This document shows, piece after piece, positions 16,895 to 26,190 of a DNA stretch of 64,000 nucleotides. The stretch is taken from NCBI RefSeq assembly GCF_014764305.1, contig NZ_CP061703.1, positions 1,315,501-1,379,500 of the forward strand, in the 5' to 3' direction. The position numbers and the translations under genes were made by a program. A model generated the notes under the pieces. It did not search any database, was not told the DNA's origin, and was given only the letters and a program-made list of their open reading frames with translations. The stretch is from Mesoflavibacter profundi. Its GTDB lineage: Bacteria; Bacteroidota; Bacteroidia; Flavobacteriales; Flavobacteriaceae. Each line of letters begins with the position of its first letter. Within the stretch, counting starts at the first letter, position 1.

Positions 16895-17803
16895 TTAGAA
16901 ATAACGTGGTGATCTTGATACTTTTCTTGGTAGATTAATATCAAAGTTGATAAAAATCTCATGTGATGAGTTGGTGACTACATCTAATTGAGAGTTTACA
17001 CTGTCATAGGCATAACCTATTCTTAAGTTTGGTGCTACTAAAAAGTTTATCATTCCGCTAAAAGAATCGTCTAATCTATAGCCTGCGCCTACTTCTACAA
17101 AATCATACATAAATAGGTTTAAATTTGCATCGTAAGTCACTGGTGCATTAAAGGCTACCTTTGTCATTACATGTGGCTTAAGCTTGAAGTTTTCTGATAA
17201 ATCAAATACATAACCTGCTGCTACAAACGCGTGTTGTATTTCTGAGCCTATTTTAAATCCATTAGCATCTAAGTGTACAGATTCTAAAATATTTGGCATC
17301 GATGCAGAGATGTAATACTTGTTTGGTTTATAAAAATATAAACCTGCTCCTATGTTTGGTGTAACTTCATTGATGTTTTGTGAATAGAAAGGATCGTTTG
17401 GATCGATTAAATCTAATCCTACTAAACCTATATCATGAAAGGTTGCTCCTGCTTTTAAACCAAATGCTAATTTTGTAGATGTTCCTACTGGTAAGGTATA
17501 AGAGAAATCTACATAAGCATTTGTCTCGTTTACTGGACCTACTTCGTCACTAATTAAAGAGAGTCCTAAACCTACACGATTACCTACTGGCGAATGAATG
17601 GTTAAGGTTCCTGTTGATGGTGCGCCTTCTAATCCTACCCATTGGCTTCTATATAATGCGCCTATTGATACGCCTTCATATGAACCTGCATAGGCTGGAT
17701 TTACCACATTCATGTTATACATGTATTGTGTGTATTGTGGATCTTGCTGTGCTTGTGCTTGCATTGCAAAGAGCAAAGCGAATAGGATGTATACTTTTTT
17801 CAT
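16895..17803 (-). CDS. PorP/SprF-family type IX secretion system outer-membrane protein
   Basis: The signal peptide is followed directly by the family hallmark QDPQYTQYMYNMNVVNPAYAGS, here residues 20-41 in outline. The rest is alternating strands of an outer-membrane barrel, with 302 residues in all. In Flavobacterium johnsoniae SprF is needed for surface delivery of the SprB adhesin encoded next to it, and many genomes pair each large adhesin with its own SprF-like protein. Here it follows the 1885-residue adhesin and precedes the PorE-like gene, so I infer that it is dedicated to that adhesin. Confidence 0.93.
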   Translation of the reverse strand: MKKVYILFALLFAMQAQAQQDPQYTQYMYNMNVVNPAYAGSYEGVSIGALYRSQWVGLEGAPSTGTLTIHSPVGNRVGLGLSLISDEVGPVNETNAYVDFSYTLPVGTSTKLAFGLKAGATFHDIGLVGLDLIDPNDPFYSQNINEVTPNIGAGLYFYKPNKYYISASMPNILESVHLDANGFKIGSEIQHAFVAAGYVFDLSENFKLKPHVMTKVAFNAPVTYDANLNLFMYDFVEVGAGYRLDDSFSGMINFLVAPNLRIGYAYDSVNSQLDVVTNSSHEIFINFDINLPRKVSRSPRYF

Positions 17804-17838
17804 GTGTTATTGTTTACTGTGTTTGGATAGTCACATGT

Positions 17839-17881
17839 AACAACCAAAATAGCTCTTGCTTTATTGGCTATTTTGGTTGTT
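17839..17881. repeat. 15-bp perfect inverted repeat between adhesin and sprF-like genes
   Basis: Arms AACAACCAAAATAGC (17839-17853) and GCTATTTTGGTTGTT (17867-17881) enclose a 13-base loop. On the coding strand no T run follows, so it is not a standard terminator. A further direct copy of TTTTGGTTGT is at 17895-17904. A hairpin here could set the ratio of adhesin to SprF mRNA or protect the upstream or downstream message. Confidence 0.7.
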
Positions 17882-17924
17882 TCCATAGTATCTGTTTTGG
17901 TTGTGTTTATTATTGATTAGTTGT

Positions 17925-20900
17925 TTATCTGTTTATGTAAATCCAAGCCGCTTTTTGTTTGCTTCCTTGATATTTCATAATATAGTAATAAGTTCCTACT
18001 GGTAACTCGTCTCCATTATTAGATTGTCCATGCCACTCATTAATATAATTGTCTTTTGAGTAGACTAAAGTACCGTAACGGTTATAGATCTCTAAGCGTT
18101 GTACATCAAAACTACTTAAATCAAATGTGTCGTTTTTACCATCTTTTAATCCTGGTGATATCCCTTGTGGTATAACGCAACTCTCTAACTCTTCTACTAA
18201 TACTTCAGCGGTGTTTGAACATCCTGTATCGGTAAAAGTAACCTCTATTGTATAAACTCCTGCGGTTAATACGGTATCTAAATCTAAACTTGTAGCGCCT
18301 GAAATTACTGTATCGTATTGATCATACCACACTACACTTACTTCACTTGATGTGTAATTATCAGGTATTGCTGTTACTGTAATTGGTACTGTAGCGTTTG
18401 GACATACCTCGTAAACTACATCTCCAAATGTGGTCTCTGGTTGTATACCAAAATATAATTCAAACATGGTAGTTTCAAAACAACCTTCAGTGGTTTCTGC
18501 TCTAACGTATATTGTAGTTGCAGCAGATTGATAAATTGTTGGATTTGTAATAGCGTTTGTACTAGTTTCGGCGTCAGTTTCATCTAAATAATAACTAAAA
18601 CTTAAATCTGTTAGACCATTAGCTATTAAGTCTTCATTAAGTGTTAAGTCATATTCTGCTATTCCGTCATCATCGTTATCACAACCTAAAATACTATCAG
18701 GCGTACCTAATACAGGTTTTGGTGCTAAATCTAACTCGAAGCTATCCACAGTATAACATCCTGTGATATCATCTGTTAATCTAATATAGATTGTTGTTGG
18801 TGCTGACGTGTAAGTTGTAAGATTAGAAATTTGAGAAACTTGATCTATTGCATCTTGTTCTGTTTCAAAATATTCTAGTGTTACATCAGTTTGTGTTCCT
18901 AAGATATCATCTTCATTTTGAGTTATATCAAAAGTGGTAATTCCAGAATTGTCAACATCACATTCGTAAATTGTTGGTATATCACCAACTACAATTTCTG
19001 GATTAGGATAAAACTCTACTAAGATTTCATCAGAATAGAAACATGCAGCATTTACTCCATCAAAAGTTATGTCTACTTGATATGTTCCAGGAGTAGTTAT
19101 ATCTAAGGATGGTGCATTTTCTCCAGGAATTGGTTCTGTAATTCCATTATCTACAGTGTACCAAGTAATTGTAGCGTTTGTTGGTGGTGCAATACCTAAA
19201 TCTAACGTTACAGTATTACCTTCACATGTTGCTGTTCCATCACTTATTAATATATCATTACCTAAATCTATTGTACCAATATCAAAACTACTTGCTTCTA
19301 GGAATACAGCTGAATTAAATGAAGAATCATTATCGTCTGCAATAACTAGTTTTATTCTGTAAGGATTATTTGGTGTAACAGTAGATGAAGCTGTTAATGG
19401 TACAGTTCTTCCTCTAAAGTTTATTGGGTTTGCTATAGGATTAGATCCAATTCCGTTAGGATAATCAAATATATCTGTATAAGTATCAAATAATGTTGGA
19501 TTTACAGATGCACAGTTACCATTGTATTGATTATCTCTAATAGTAAATACTGATACAGGATCTGATGTACCAGGAACCAGTGCTATATTTGTTGTAATTC
19601 CAGTAGTTAAATCTGTAAGTAAGAAAGCAAAAGCATCTGAAAAACCACATTGGAATGTTCCATATTCTTCTGAAGCAAAAATGAAGTTAAATGACATTTG
19701 GTTTATTAACGGTGTAAAATCAAATTCAATTATTGTTGCATCATTTGTTGTACCAGGATCTATTGCAGGGAATTGATTTTCTAGATCTGCATCACCTGCC
19801 CAACCGCCACTTCCTTGTGTTCCGGTTTCTGGACCAGGAGCTTCTGTAGCGTCACCAGTTACCATAACAATTCCTTCTTGGAATGGGAATGAAGACCCAT
19901 TAGCTTCAAAATACCCTATACCATTTTCTTGTCCAAAATCTGTACCTGTAGACCACGTTATGTTATTTACAATTGCACATGGTGAATTAACTAGTACATC
20001 TGTAACTAATTCTGGAACAGTATATTGCGTAGTGTTAACAGAAATTGGAGGCGGAATAGTAAATACACATAAATCAAAGTTTACATCTTGAAATGCTATA
20101 TTTCCATCTGTGTAAACTCTAATATAATACGTTGTACCAATTGTTAATCCGTTTGCTATACTAGAATTTGCTGCCTCACAATATAAGTTTGTTAAACTAT
20201 TACAATCTGTTCCTACATATAAGGCGTGATTTAAATTAATTGTATCTCCAATTATATTGCTAATATCAATACCGTGATCTGTTGCACTTGCAGTAAATTG
20301 AAACCAAACATCGTCATTAGCTGTTCCAAAACAAGTATTTGCTTGAGAAGAAGCAGTAGCTCCAAAAAGTGTAGCATTGGTTATGTTAGTACAATTTTCA
20401 TCTAAATTAGGTGTTACTATTGTTGCATTTGAACATTCGTCATTAGCAGGTGGACAAACAGGTACGTTTAAAACGCTGCTTGTAACTATACAATTACTAT
20501 CATCTGTATTGGCAACAGTTACAATAACATCTGTATTAAGAGGGAAAGGTCCAATTTGATATGTACCTGTACCCATTACAACAGTTGGAGTACTTCCAGG
20601 ATAATCGTTAGATATTGTTAATGAGTTAGAGTCTCCAGCATCTGTAACATTAACGTCAATAAAAAACTCACTATTACCATTACTACAATTCGTAACTGTA
20701 TTAAAGTCTACAACTTGGTATACACAAGTAGCGCAACTTACAGTAACATCTAGTGGTGTATAACCTTGTGATCCACAATCAAAGATACCATCTGCTTGAA
20801 CTTGGAAAGAAATTGAAGATCCTGTAGATTGATATGTTATACCACTTACGTCACCATTGTTTCCATAAGGTGTTGCAGCGTTTAAGTCTGTTATACCGTC

Positions 20901-23582
20901 TGAATCCAATACGATTAATTCATCCCAATTCTGTTCTACTTGACCTGCATTAAATGTAATATTTAAAGGTGTTGTACCGTCAGAACTTGTAAATGTAAAG
21001 ACATTTGTATCATTGTTTACGTAGCAGTAGTTTAAAGTTTGTGGTCCACCATTTGTACAATCTAAAACAAAGTTTGTTTGTACTGTAGTAGAAAAACTAA
21101 TTGGTCCAGCCCAAACACTTGTGTTTGCTCCACAAATGGCTTGTACATAAACTTCATAGTCTGTTAGTGGTGATAAACCAGATTCTGTTAGAGTTGTTGT
21201 TCCAACTGTTGTTCCTGATGTTGGCACGCCAGTTCCTGCAGGTTGTACAACGTAATTCCACTGTGATTCTGATCCACTTGGTGTCCAAGAAATATCTGCA
21301 GAATCATGTGTAATTCCAGCTATTGTAATATTACTTGGTGCAACACAAAAGTTACCACAAGTTTCAACTCGTACTTGATCTATAGACATGTCTCCTTCCC
21401 AAGTAGCTCCAGTACCAACATAGCTAAATTCTATATATATCACTTGACCTAAATAAGCATCTAAGTTAATTCCAATAGGAACCCAAGGATCTGAAGCAGA
21501 AGTTTGATATTCTCCAATCCAAGTATATTCTGTAGTAAATGGTCCTGTTGCTGATGTACTAACACCAACATTTAAAGTTCCCATATCTACACCATAAGCA
21601 TGCATGTAAAAAGATAATTCTGCACCATCTACAGCTGTAGATAAATCTATAGCAGGAGTAATAGCAGACGCAACATTTGTGGTGTTACCAGAAGCTTCAT
21701 ATTCTAAATGTGTACCAGCATTTCCATCCCAAGTCACATCTGGTCCTGTACCAGTTGAGTTACTTGAAGGAATTGTAATATCCCAATTTCCGTTAGAATC
21801 TGCAAAGGTAGTTCCTGTCCATCCAGTTGGAACGTAGTTAGTATCATTACCAAAATCTTCTGTAAAGATAAACGTAGAAGATCCACTAGAACAAGTGACA
21901 CCAACTGGTGCTGGTGGCGGAGTATTTGCAGTTGTAAAATTAATTGGTCCTGCCCAAACACTTAAACCATTACCGCAATCGGCTAATACATAAACCTCAT
22001 AATCTGTGCTTGGGTTAAGCATTGTTGCTGTGTATGGGTTTGAACTTATTGAAGTTCCAGAGGTTGGTGTACCAGTTCCTGCTAATTGAACAGCTATTTG
22101 CCAGTCTGTTTCACCATTATTTGCAGTCCAAGAAATATCTGCTGTTGTATCTGTAAATGCATCTACAGATAATCCTGTTGGTGCAACACAAAAGTTACCA
22201 CAGGTTTCAACTCTTACTTGGTCTATAGACATATCACCTTCCCAAGTATCTCCAGTACCAACATAGCTAAATTCTATATATATTACTTGACCTAAATAAG
22301 CATCTAAATTTATTCCAACAGGAACCCAAGGATCTGTTGCAGAAGTTTGATATTCTCCAATCCAAGTATATTCTGTAGTAAATGGTCCTGTTGCTGATGT
22401 ACTAACACCAACATTTAAAGTTCCCATATTAGATCCAAAAGCATGCATATAGAAAGATAATTCTGCACCATCTACAGCTGTAGATAAATCTATTGCAGGA
22501 GTTATAGCAGAAGCAACATTTGTAGTATTACCTGAAGCTTCATATTCTAAATGTGTACCAGTATTTCCATCCCAAGTTACATCAGGTCCTGTACCTGTTG
22601 AGTTACTTGAAGGTGTTGTAATATCCCAATTTCCGTTAGAATCTGCAAAAGTAGTTCCTGTCCATCCAGTAGGAACATAGTTGGTATCATTACCAAAATC
22701 TTCAGTAAAGATAAAGGTAGAAGATCCACTAGAACAAGTGACACCAACTGGTGCAGGTGGAGGTAAATTATCTGTAGTAAAAGTTACAGGTCCTACCCAA
22801 ATACTGTAATCTCCATTTCCGCAATTTGCTCTAATGTAAGCTTCGTAAGAAGTTGCTGGAGAAAGAGTATTATCTGTATAAGGAGCATTAGACGTTGTAG
22901 GTGTACCAGATCCTGAAGGAAATCCTGTTCCGCTAGGTTGCACAATTACTTCCCAATCAGATTCTGTGCCTCCTAATGTCCAAGACAGATTTACTGAATT
23001 TGTTGTTACTGAGTCTACAGTAAGCCCTGTTGGATTTGGACAAGTAGAGTTGTAAATAATTACATTATCTATCATCCAATACCATGCCCATACATCACCA
23101 TCGTTATATACAAATCTAACTTGCATATTTGCATTAGCATATGCAGTAATGTCTATGTGTTGTTGATCTGGATTTGCAAAACTACCTGCATCTGCAGTTT
23201 GGTTTAAGACTTCAACCCAGTTGGTTCCGTCGTAGACTTCAATAATTGCTGAATCTGCACCTATATTGTTATAATATTGGTCAAAATCTAAAAATAAATT
23301 TGTTGCAGCAGAAGCATCAAATACTGGAGTAGTTAACGTTTCTATAAGTAATGTACCATTACCATTTGCATCACTATCTACAAGAGCACCGTTAGTACCG
23401 TTAAGGCTGTTAAAGCCACCTTGCAAGGCAGAAGCCCAAGAGTCTCCCGTAGCTCCACCAGCATCTGTGATTGTCCAAGTAGCTGGAATCGATGTGTCAA
23501 AGCTTTCTTGAACATAAGTTTGAGAATTAGCTTGAATAATTATACCTAAAAAAAGTAAAATTATTAATGTAGTTTTTTTCAT
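17925..23582 (-). CDS. Giant T9SS-secreted adhesin with gliding-type C-terminal sorting domain
   Basis: A 1885-residue surface protein starting with a clear signal peptide (to about residue 21, ANSQ). Domains in order: a jelly-roll/MAM-like domain (~25-175), FN3 (~180-270), MAM-like copy A (~274-466), FN3 (~470-555), MAM-like copy B (~555-747), FN3 (~750-840), CUB-like region (~845-945), pre-peptidase-like region (~1040-1165), choice-of-anchor L domain (~1180-1430, FNFIFASEEYGTFQCGFSDA), Ig-like segments, and the type B sorting domain at the end (VQRLEIYNRYGTLVYSKDN, LPVGTYYYIM). The sorting domain implies T9SS export and surface attachment. The two MAM-like copies are nearly identical, a sign of recent duplication. 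The following SprF-like and PorE-like genes are its likely partners. Confidence 0.93.
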   Translation of the reverse strand: MKKTTLIILLFLGIIIQANSQTYVQESFDTSIPATWTITDAGGATGDSWASALQGGFNSLNGTNGALVDSDANGNGTLLIETLTTPVFDASAATNLFLDFDQYYNNIGADSAIIEVYDGTNWVEVLNQTADAGSFANPDQQHIDITAYANANMQVRFVYNDGDVWAWYWMIDNVIIYNSTCPNPTGLTVDSVTTNSVNLSWTLGGTESDWEVIVQPSGTGFPSGSGTPTTSNAPYTDNTLSPATSYEAYIRANCGNGDYSIWVGPVTFTTDNLPPPAPVGVTCSSGSSTFIFTEDFGNDTNYVPTGWTGTTFADSNGNWDITTPSSNSTGTGPDVTWDGNTGTHLEYEASGNTTNVASAITPAIDLSTAVDGAELSFYMHAFGSNMGTLNVGVSTSATGPFTTEYTWIGEYQTSATDPWVPVGINLDAYLGQVIYIEFSYVGTGDTWEGDMSIDQVRVETCGNFCVAPTGLSVDAFTDTTADISWTANNGETDWQIAVQLAGTGTPTSGTSISSNPYTATMLNPSTDYEVYVLADCGNGLSVWAGPINFTTANTPPPAPVGVTCSSGSSTFIFTEDFGNDTNYVPTGWTGTTFADSNGNWDITIPSSNSTGTGPDVTWDGNAGTHLEYEASGNTTNVASAITPAIDLSTAVDGAELSFYMHAYGVDMGTLNVGVSTSATGPFTTEYTWIGEYQTSASDPWVPIGINLDAYLGQVIYIEFSYVGTGATWEGDMSIDQVRVETCGNFCVAPSNITIAGITHDSADISWTPSGSESQWNYVVQPAGTGVPTSGTTVGTTTLTESGLSPLTDYEVYVQAICGANTSVWAGPISFSTTVQTNFVLDCTNGGPQTLNYCYVNNDTNVFTFTSSDGTTPLNITFNAGQVEQNWDELIVLDSDGITDLNAATPYGNNGDVSGITYQSTGSSISFQVQADGIFDCGSQGYTPLDVTVSCATCVYQVVDFNTVTNCSNGNSEFFIDVNVTDAGDSNSLTISNDYPGSTPTVVMGTGTYQIGPFPLNTDVIVTVANTDDSNCIVTSSVLNVPVCPPANDECSNATIVTPNLDENCTNITNATLFGATASSQANTCFGTANDDVWFQFTASATDHGIDISNIIGDTINLNHALYVGTDCNSLTNLYCEAANSSIANGLTIGTTYYIRVYTDGNIAFQDVNFDLCVFTIPPPISVNTTQYTVPELVTDVLVNSPCAIVNNITWSTGTDFGQENGIGYFEANGSSFPFQEGIVMVTGDATEAPGPETGTQGSGGWAGDADLENQFPAIDPGTTNDATIIEFDFTPLINQMSFNFIFASEEYGTFQCGFSDAFAFLLTDLTTGITTNIALVPGTSDPVSVFTIRDNQYNGNCASVNPTLFDTYTDIFDYPNGIGSNPIANPINFRGRTVPLTASSTVTPNNPYRIKLVIADDNDSSFNSAVFLEASSFDIGTIDLGNDILISDGTATCEGNTVTLDLGIAPPTNATITWYTVDNGITEPIPGENAPSLDITTPGTYQVDITFDGVNAACFYSDEILVEFYPNPEIVVGDIPTIYECDVDNSGITTFDITQNEDDILGTQTDVTLEYFETEQDAIDQVSQISNLTTYTSAPTTIYIRLTDDITGCYTVDSFELDLAPKPVLGTPDSILGCDNDDDGIAEYDLTLNEDLIANGLTDLSFSYYLDETDAETSTNAITNPTIYQSAATTIYVRAETTEGCFETTMFELYFGIQPETTFGDVVYEVCPNATVPITVTAIPDNYTSSEVSVVWYDQYDTVISGATSLDLDTVLTAGVYTIEVTFTDTGCSNTAEVLVEELESCVIPQGISPGLKDGKNDTFDLSSFDVQRLEIYNRYGTLVYSKDNYINEWHGQSNNGDELPVGTYYYIMKYQGSKQKAAWIYINR
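21341..21918 (-). repeat. Internal duplication in the adhesin gene, copy B
   Basis: Nearly identical in DNA to 22184-22761, at a constant offset of 843 bases (281 codons). Most differences are synonymous. The two copies span the MAM-like domain plus its flanks and are separated by a FN3 domain. Confidence 0.9.
22184..22761 (-). repeat. Internal duplication in the adhesin gene, copy A
   Basis: Partner of 21341-21918. Long stretches are identical, including the segment for TEDFGNDTNYVPTGWTGTTF. Such direct repeats allow unequal recombination that adds or removes one 281-residue unit. Confidence 0.9.
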
Positions 23583-23612
23583 AGGGAATGAGGTTGTTGT
23601 GTTAGTTTAACT

Positions 23613-23641
23613 TAAAAAAAACTATCCAAAATTGATAGTTT
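23613..23641 (-). terminator. Terminator-like hairpin in the leader of the giant adhesin gene
   Basis: On the minus strand the stem AAACTATC/GATAGTTT with a 7-base loop is followed by a T run. It ends about 30 bases before the adhesin start codon and 120 or more bases after the pbpC stop. A competing pair, ATCCAAA/TTTGGAT (23624-23645), overlaps it. It may simply end pbpC transcription, or may act as an attenuator of the adhesin gene. Confidence 0.5.
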
Positions 23642-23764
23642 GGATATTTAAAGGTATACTTTCTGTTTATATTAACTTACGACAGATAGATATAATGCTT
23701 TTTTTTTCGATGAAATGTTAAACTTACACTAAAACCTTGTTGAATTTTCTGTGTATTTCTGAAA

Positions 23765-26116
23765 TTAATGAGAAAAATCTACGTTTTTTTTGATTTCATT
23801 ACCAAATTCATCTGTGACAGTAATTGTATAATTCCCTTGTTTTGGTTTCATAGCTATGTGATGAAGATTTTTTGTTTTTCCTATATATTTGTTGTTTAAA
23901 TACCAATATAAAGTGGTTTCTGGAATAGAATGTGTGACTTTTAAAACAACTTCATTTTTAATTTGATTAAAATCTTTTGGTAAGAATATTTTATTATTGT
24001 TATTAGGATAAATAAATTCCATTTGTTGTTTTTTTTGCTCAAAACAACCTGGTTTAAATGGTGGTAATGGCTTGTAAAACGGATGTTTTTTCTTGTAATA
24101 GTGAGCCATTAAAGGCGGTAAAATAAACCATGATGTAGTGGTTATATTTTGAGAAGTTTCACAAGTCGAATTTACTCTGTAAAGCTTATTTTTATCCAAA
24201 TGAATTAATTTATGATAAGGACAAGCCGAAGTCTTTAAGCCGCTTTTTTGTACATATGTTTTTGAAGTGTTTTTACAATTTAAAGAAGCGCGATAACCAC
24301 TTATATTACAGATGTTAATTTGAGTCATTTCATCAAAAGGTTGATTAAACCAATTGCTTTTAGGTAATAGATCAAAAACATTAAACAATATTGGAGCTGC
24401 TGTTTGAACTCCAACCAATCCTGGTCTGCCTTCTCCATCTGCATTACCTACCCAAACACCAACTACGTAATCTCTGGTTGTGCCTATTGCCCAAGCATCT
24501 CTAAAGCCATAACTAGTTCCTGTTTTCCATGCGATTTCTTTAGAACTATCAAAAAACTCCCAGTTGTCTTCGCCTTCAGGACGATTTACTTCTTTTAAAC
24601 TTTGATAAGTATGGTAAATTGAAGCAGCATCAAACAATGTTTTTTCTGATGATCTAGCTCCAAAGTCTATAATTTCGTCTTCAATAAATGTAGGTTCACA
24701 AAATTCATTTTTAAAATACTCACTTGATGTTTGTGTATAATGATTTAATGTTGAAGACATTGCTGCGTAGTTTTTACATAAGTCCCAAAGATTACTTTCT
24801 GCGCCGCCAAGAACTAGTGATAATCCATAGTGATTTGCGTTATATTTTATATCTCTTAATTTTAATTTTTTTAAATAATGATGAAATCTATCTAATCCAA
24901 ATTGATTTAGCATCCTTACTGCTGGTACATTTAACGATCTAGAAAGTGCTTGTTTTGCAGATACTGCACCATCAAATTCTTTATTAAAATTTTGTGGTTC
25001 GTAATCTCCAAATTGCGTTGGTACATCTGGAATTAAAGTACTAGGTAAAATGTCACCAGCGTCTAACATTGCTGTATATAAAAAGGGTTTTAAAATACTT
25101 CCAGTGCTACGCGGTTTATCTATAATGTTTACAAAATTTTGATGTTTATTGTCTGTTGGAGAATTACCTACGTAGGTTAGTACTTTACGGGTTTTAACAT
25201 CTAAAACTAATACTGCGATATTATAAATTTCGTTTTGTTTTAAAAGGTTGTAATGGTTAAATACAATGTTGTTTGTTTGTTCTTGTAGATGTTTATTTAT
25301 ACTAGTTTTAATTAATTGTCCCTTATGTTTTTTGGATATATGTTGAAGTAAATGTGGCGCAATTTGAGGTAAAGGATAAGGTTTTATAGGTAAATTTTCT
25401 GCAATAGATAATTGGTAAGTTAAACTATCTATTGTTTTTTGATCTAATAGTTTTTTTAGTAACCTATTTCTTTTAGCTAGTAAGCTTTGCTGATTTTTTC
25501 CCGGATAAATCAAACTTGGCGCATTTGGTAGGACAGCTAAAGTCGCACTTTCTGACCATGATAAGTCTTTAGCATTTCTATTAAAATATCTCCATGAAGC
25601 AGCGTCTATTCCAACAACGTTTCCGCCAAAAGGTGCATGACTACTGTATAATGCTAAAATATCTTCTTTATTATATCTTAGCTCTAATCTAGTTGCTAAT
25701 ATTATTTCTTTAAATTTTTCCCAGTAAGTTCTTTGTTTACCTTGCCTAGATAATCGTATAACTTGCTGAGTAATTGTACTACCTCCACGTTTTATTTGTC
25801 CAGAATTATAATTTTCTTTAAAAGCTTTAATGATAGAAATTGGATTAAATCCAGGATGTTTATAAAAGTACTCATCTTCAAAAGCTAGAATACAAGCTTT
25901 AAATTTATCAGGAATCACTTTATTTTCAGGGAATCTCCATTGACCATCGTCTGCAATTTTTGCTCCTAGCAATAAATTATTTTTACTTGTTATAACTGTA
26001 GAAGTTGGAGCTGTAAATAATACTTTTGGTAAACAAAAGTAGTACGCCAAACAAATTATTAAAGCAGCTATTAGCTTCTTTTTATTGTGCTTTACAATTT
26101 TTTTAAATCTTTGCAT
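23765..26116 (-). CDS. pbpC: Penicillin-binding protein 1C
   Basis: Bifunctional peptidoglycan glycosyltransferase/transpeptidase-like protein of the inner membrane. Start taken at MQRFKKIVKHNKKK; the 14 codons upstream are hydrophobic, unconserved-looking and run into the divergent promoter region. Order: one membrane helix (~16-33), glycosyltransferase 51 domain (EDEYFYKHPGFNP and RGGSTITQQVIRLSR), transpeptidase domain with the SxxK of RSTGSILKPF, the SRSLN motif and the KTG box in AWKTGTSYGFRDAW, then a C-terminal BiPBP-type domain (~690-780). The 783 residues fit PBP1C. Its classical partner, an alpha-2-macroglobulin, lies upstream on the same strand, but a plus-strand adhesin lies between them. 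Confidence 0.93.
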   Translation of the reverse strand: MQRFKKIVKHNKKKLIAALIICLAYYFCLPKVLFTAPTSTVITSKNNLLLGAKIADDGQWRFPENKVIPDKFKACILAFEDEYFYKHPGFNPISIIKAFKENYNSGQIKRGGSTITQQVIRLSRQGKQRTYWEKFKEIILATRLELRYNKEDILALYSSHAPFGGNVVGIDAASWRYFNRNAKDLSWSESATLAVLPNAPSLIYPGKNQQSLLAKRNRLLKKLLDQKTIDSLTYQLSIAENLPIKPYPLPQIAPHLLQHISKKHKGQLIKTSINKHLQEQTNNIVFNHYNLLKQNEIYNIAVLVLDVKTRKVLTYVGNSPTDNKHQNFVNIIDKPRSTGSILKPFLYTAMLDAGDILPSTLIPDVPTQFGDYEPQNFNKEFDGAVSAKQALSRSLNVPAVRMLNQFGLDRFHHYLKKLKLRDIKYNANHYGLSLVLGGAESNLWDLCKNYAAMSSTLNHYTQTSSEYFKNEFCEPTFIEDEIIDFGARSSEKTLFDAASIYHTYQSLKEVNRPEGEDNWEFFDSSKEIAWKTGTSYGFRDAWAIGTTRDYVVGVWVGNADGEGRPGLVGVQTAAPILFNVFDLLPKSNWFNQPFDEMTQINICNISGYRASLNCKNTSKTYVQKSGLKTSACPYHKLIHLDKNKLYRVNSTCETSQNITTTSWFILPPLMAHYYKKKHPFYKPLPPFKPGCFEQKKQQMEFIYPNNNNKIFLPKDFNQIKNEVVLKVTHSIPETTLYWYLNNKYIGKTKNLHHIAMKPKQGNYTITVTDEFGNEIKKNVDFSH

Positions 26117-26190
26117 GTATGGCAGTACTATTAGTAAGTGAAAATACGGATTTAACACTTAATTGTGCAATTAATTTCTATATTTAAAAC

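Noticed and set aside
16873-16962. 30-codon N-terminal extension of the PorE-like protein
   Set aside because: It overlaps the end of the SprF-like gene and would hide the signal peptide that starts at MKHIQLF.
17614-17916. 100-codon plus-strand frame
   Set aside because: It covers the start of the SprF-like gene and the spacer, and contains Cys/Ile-rich sequence without domain or conserved features.
21341-22761. Possible CRISPR or tandem-repeat array
   Set aside because: The repeats are two long copies within one open reading frame, without short regular repeats and spacers.
26117-26158. 14-codon N-terminal extension of PBP1C
   Set aside because: It lies in the divergent promoter region, and the usual short cytoplasmic N-terminus begins at MQRFKK.
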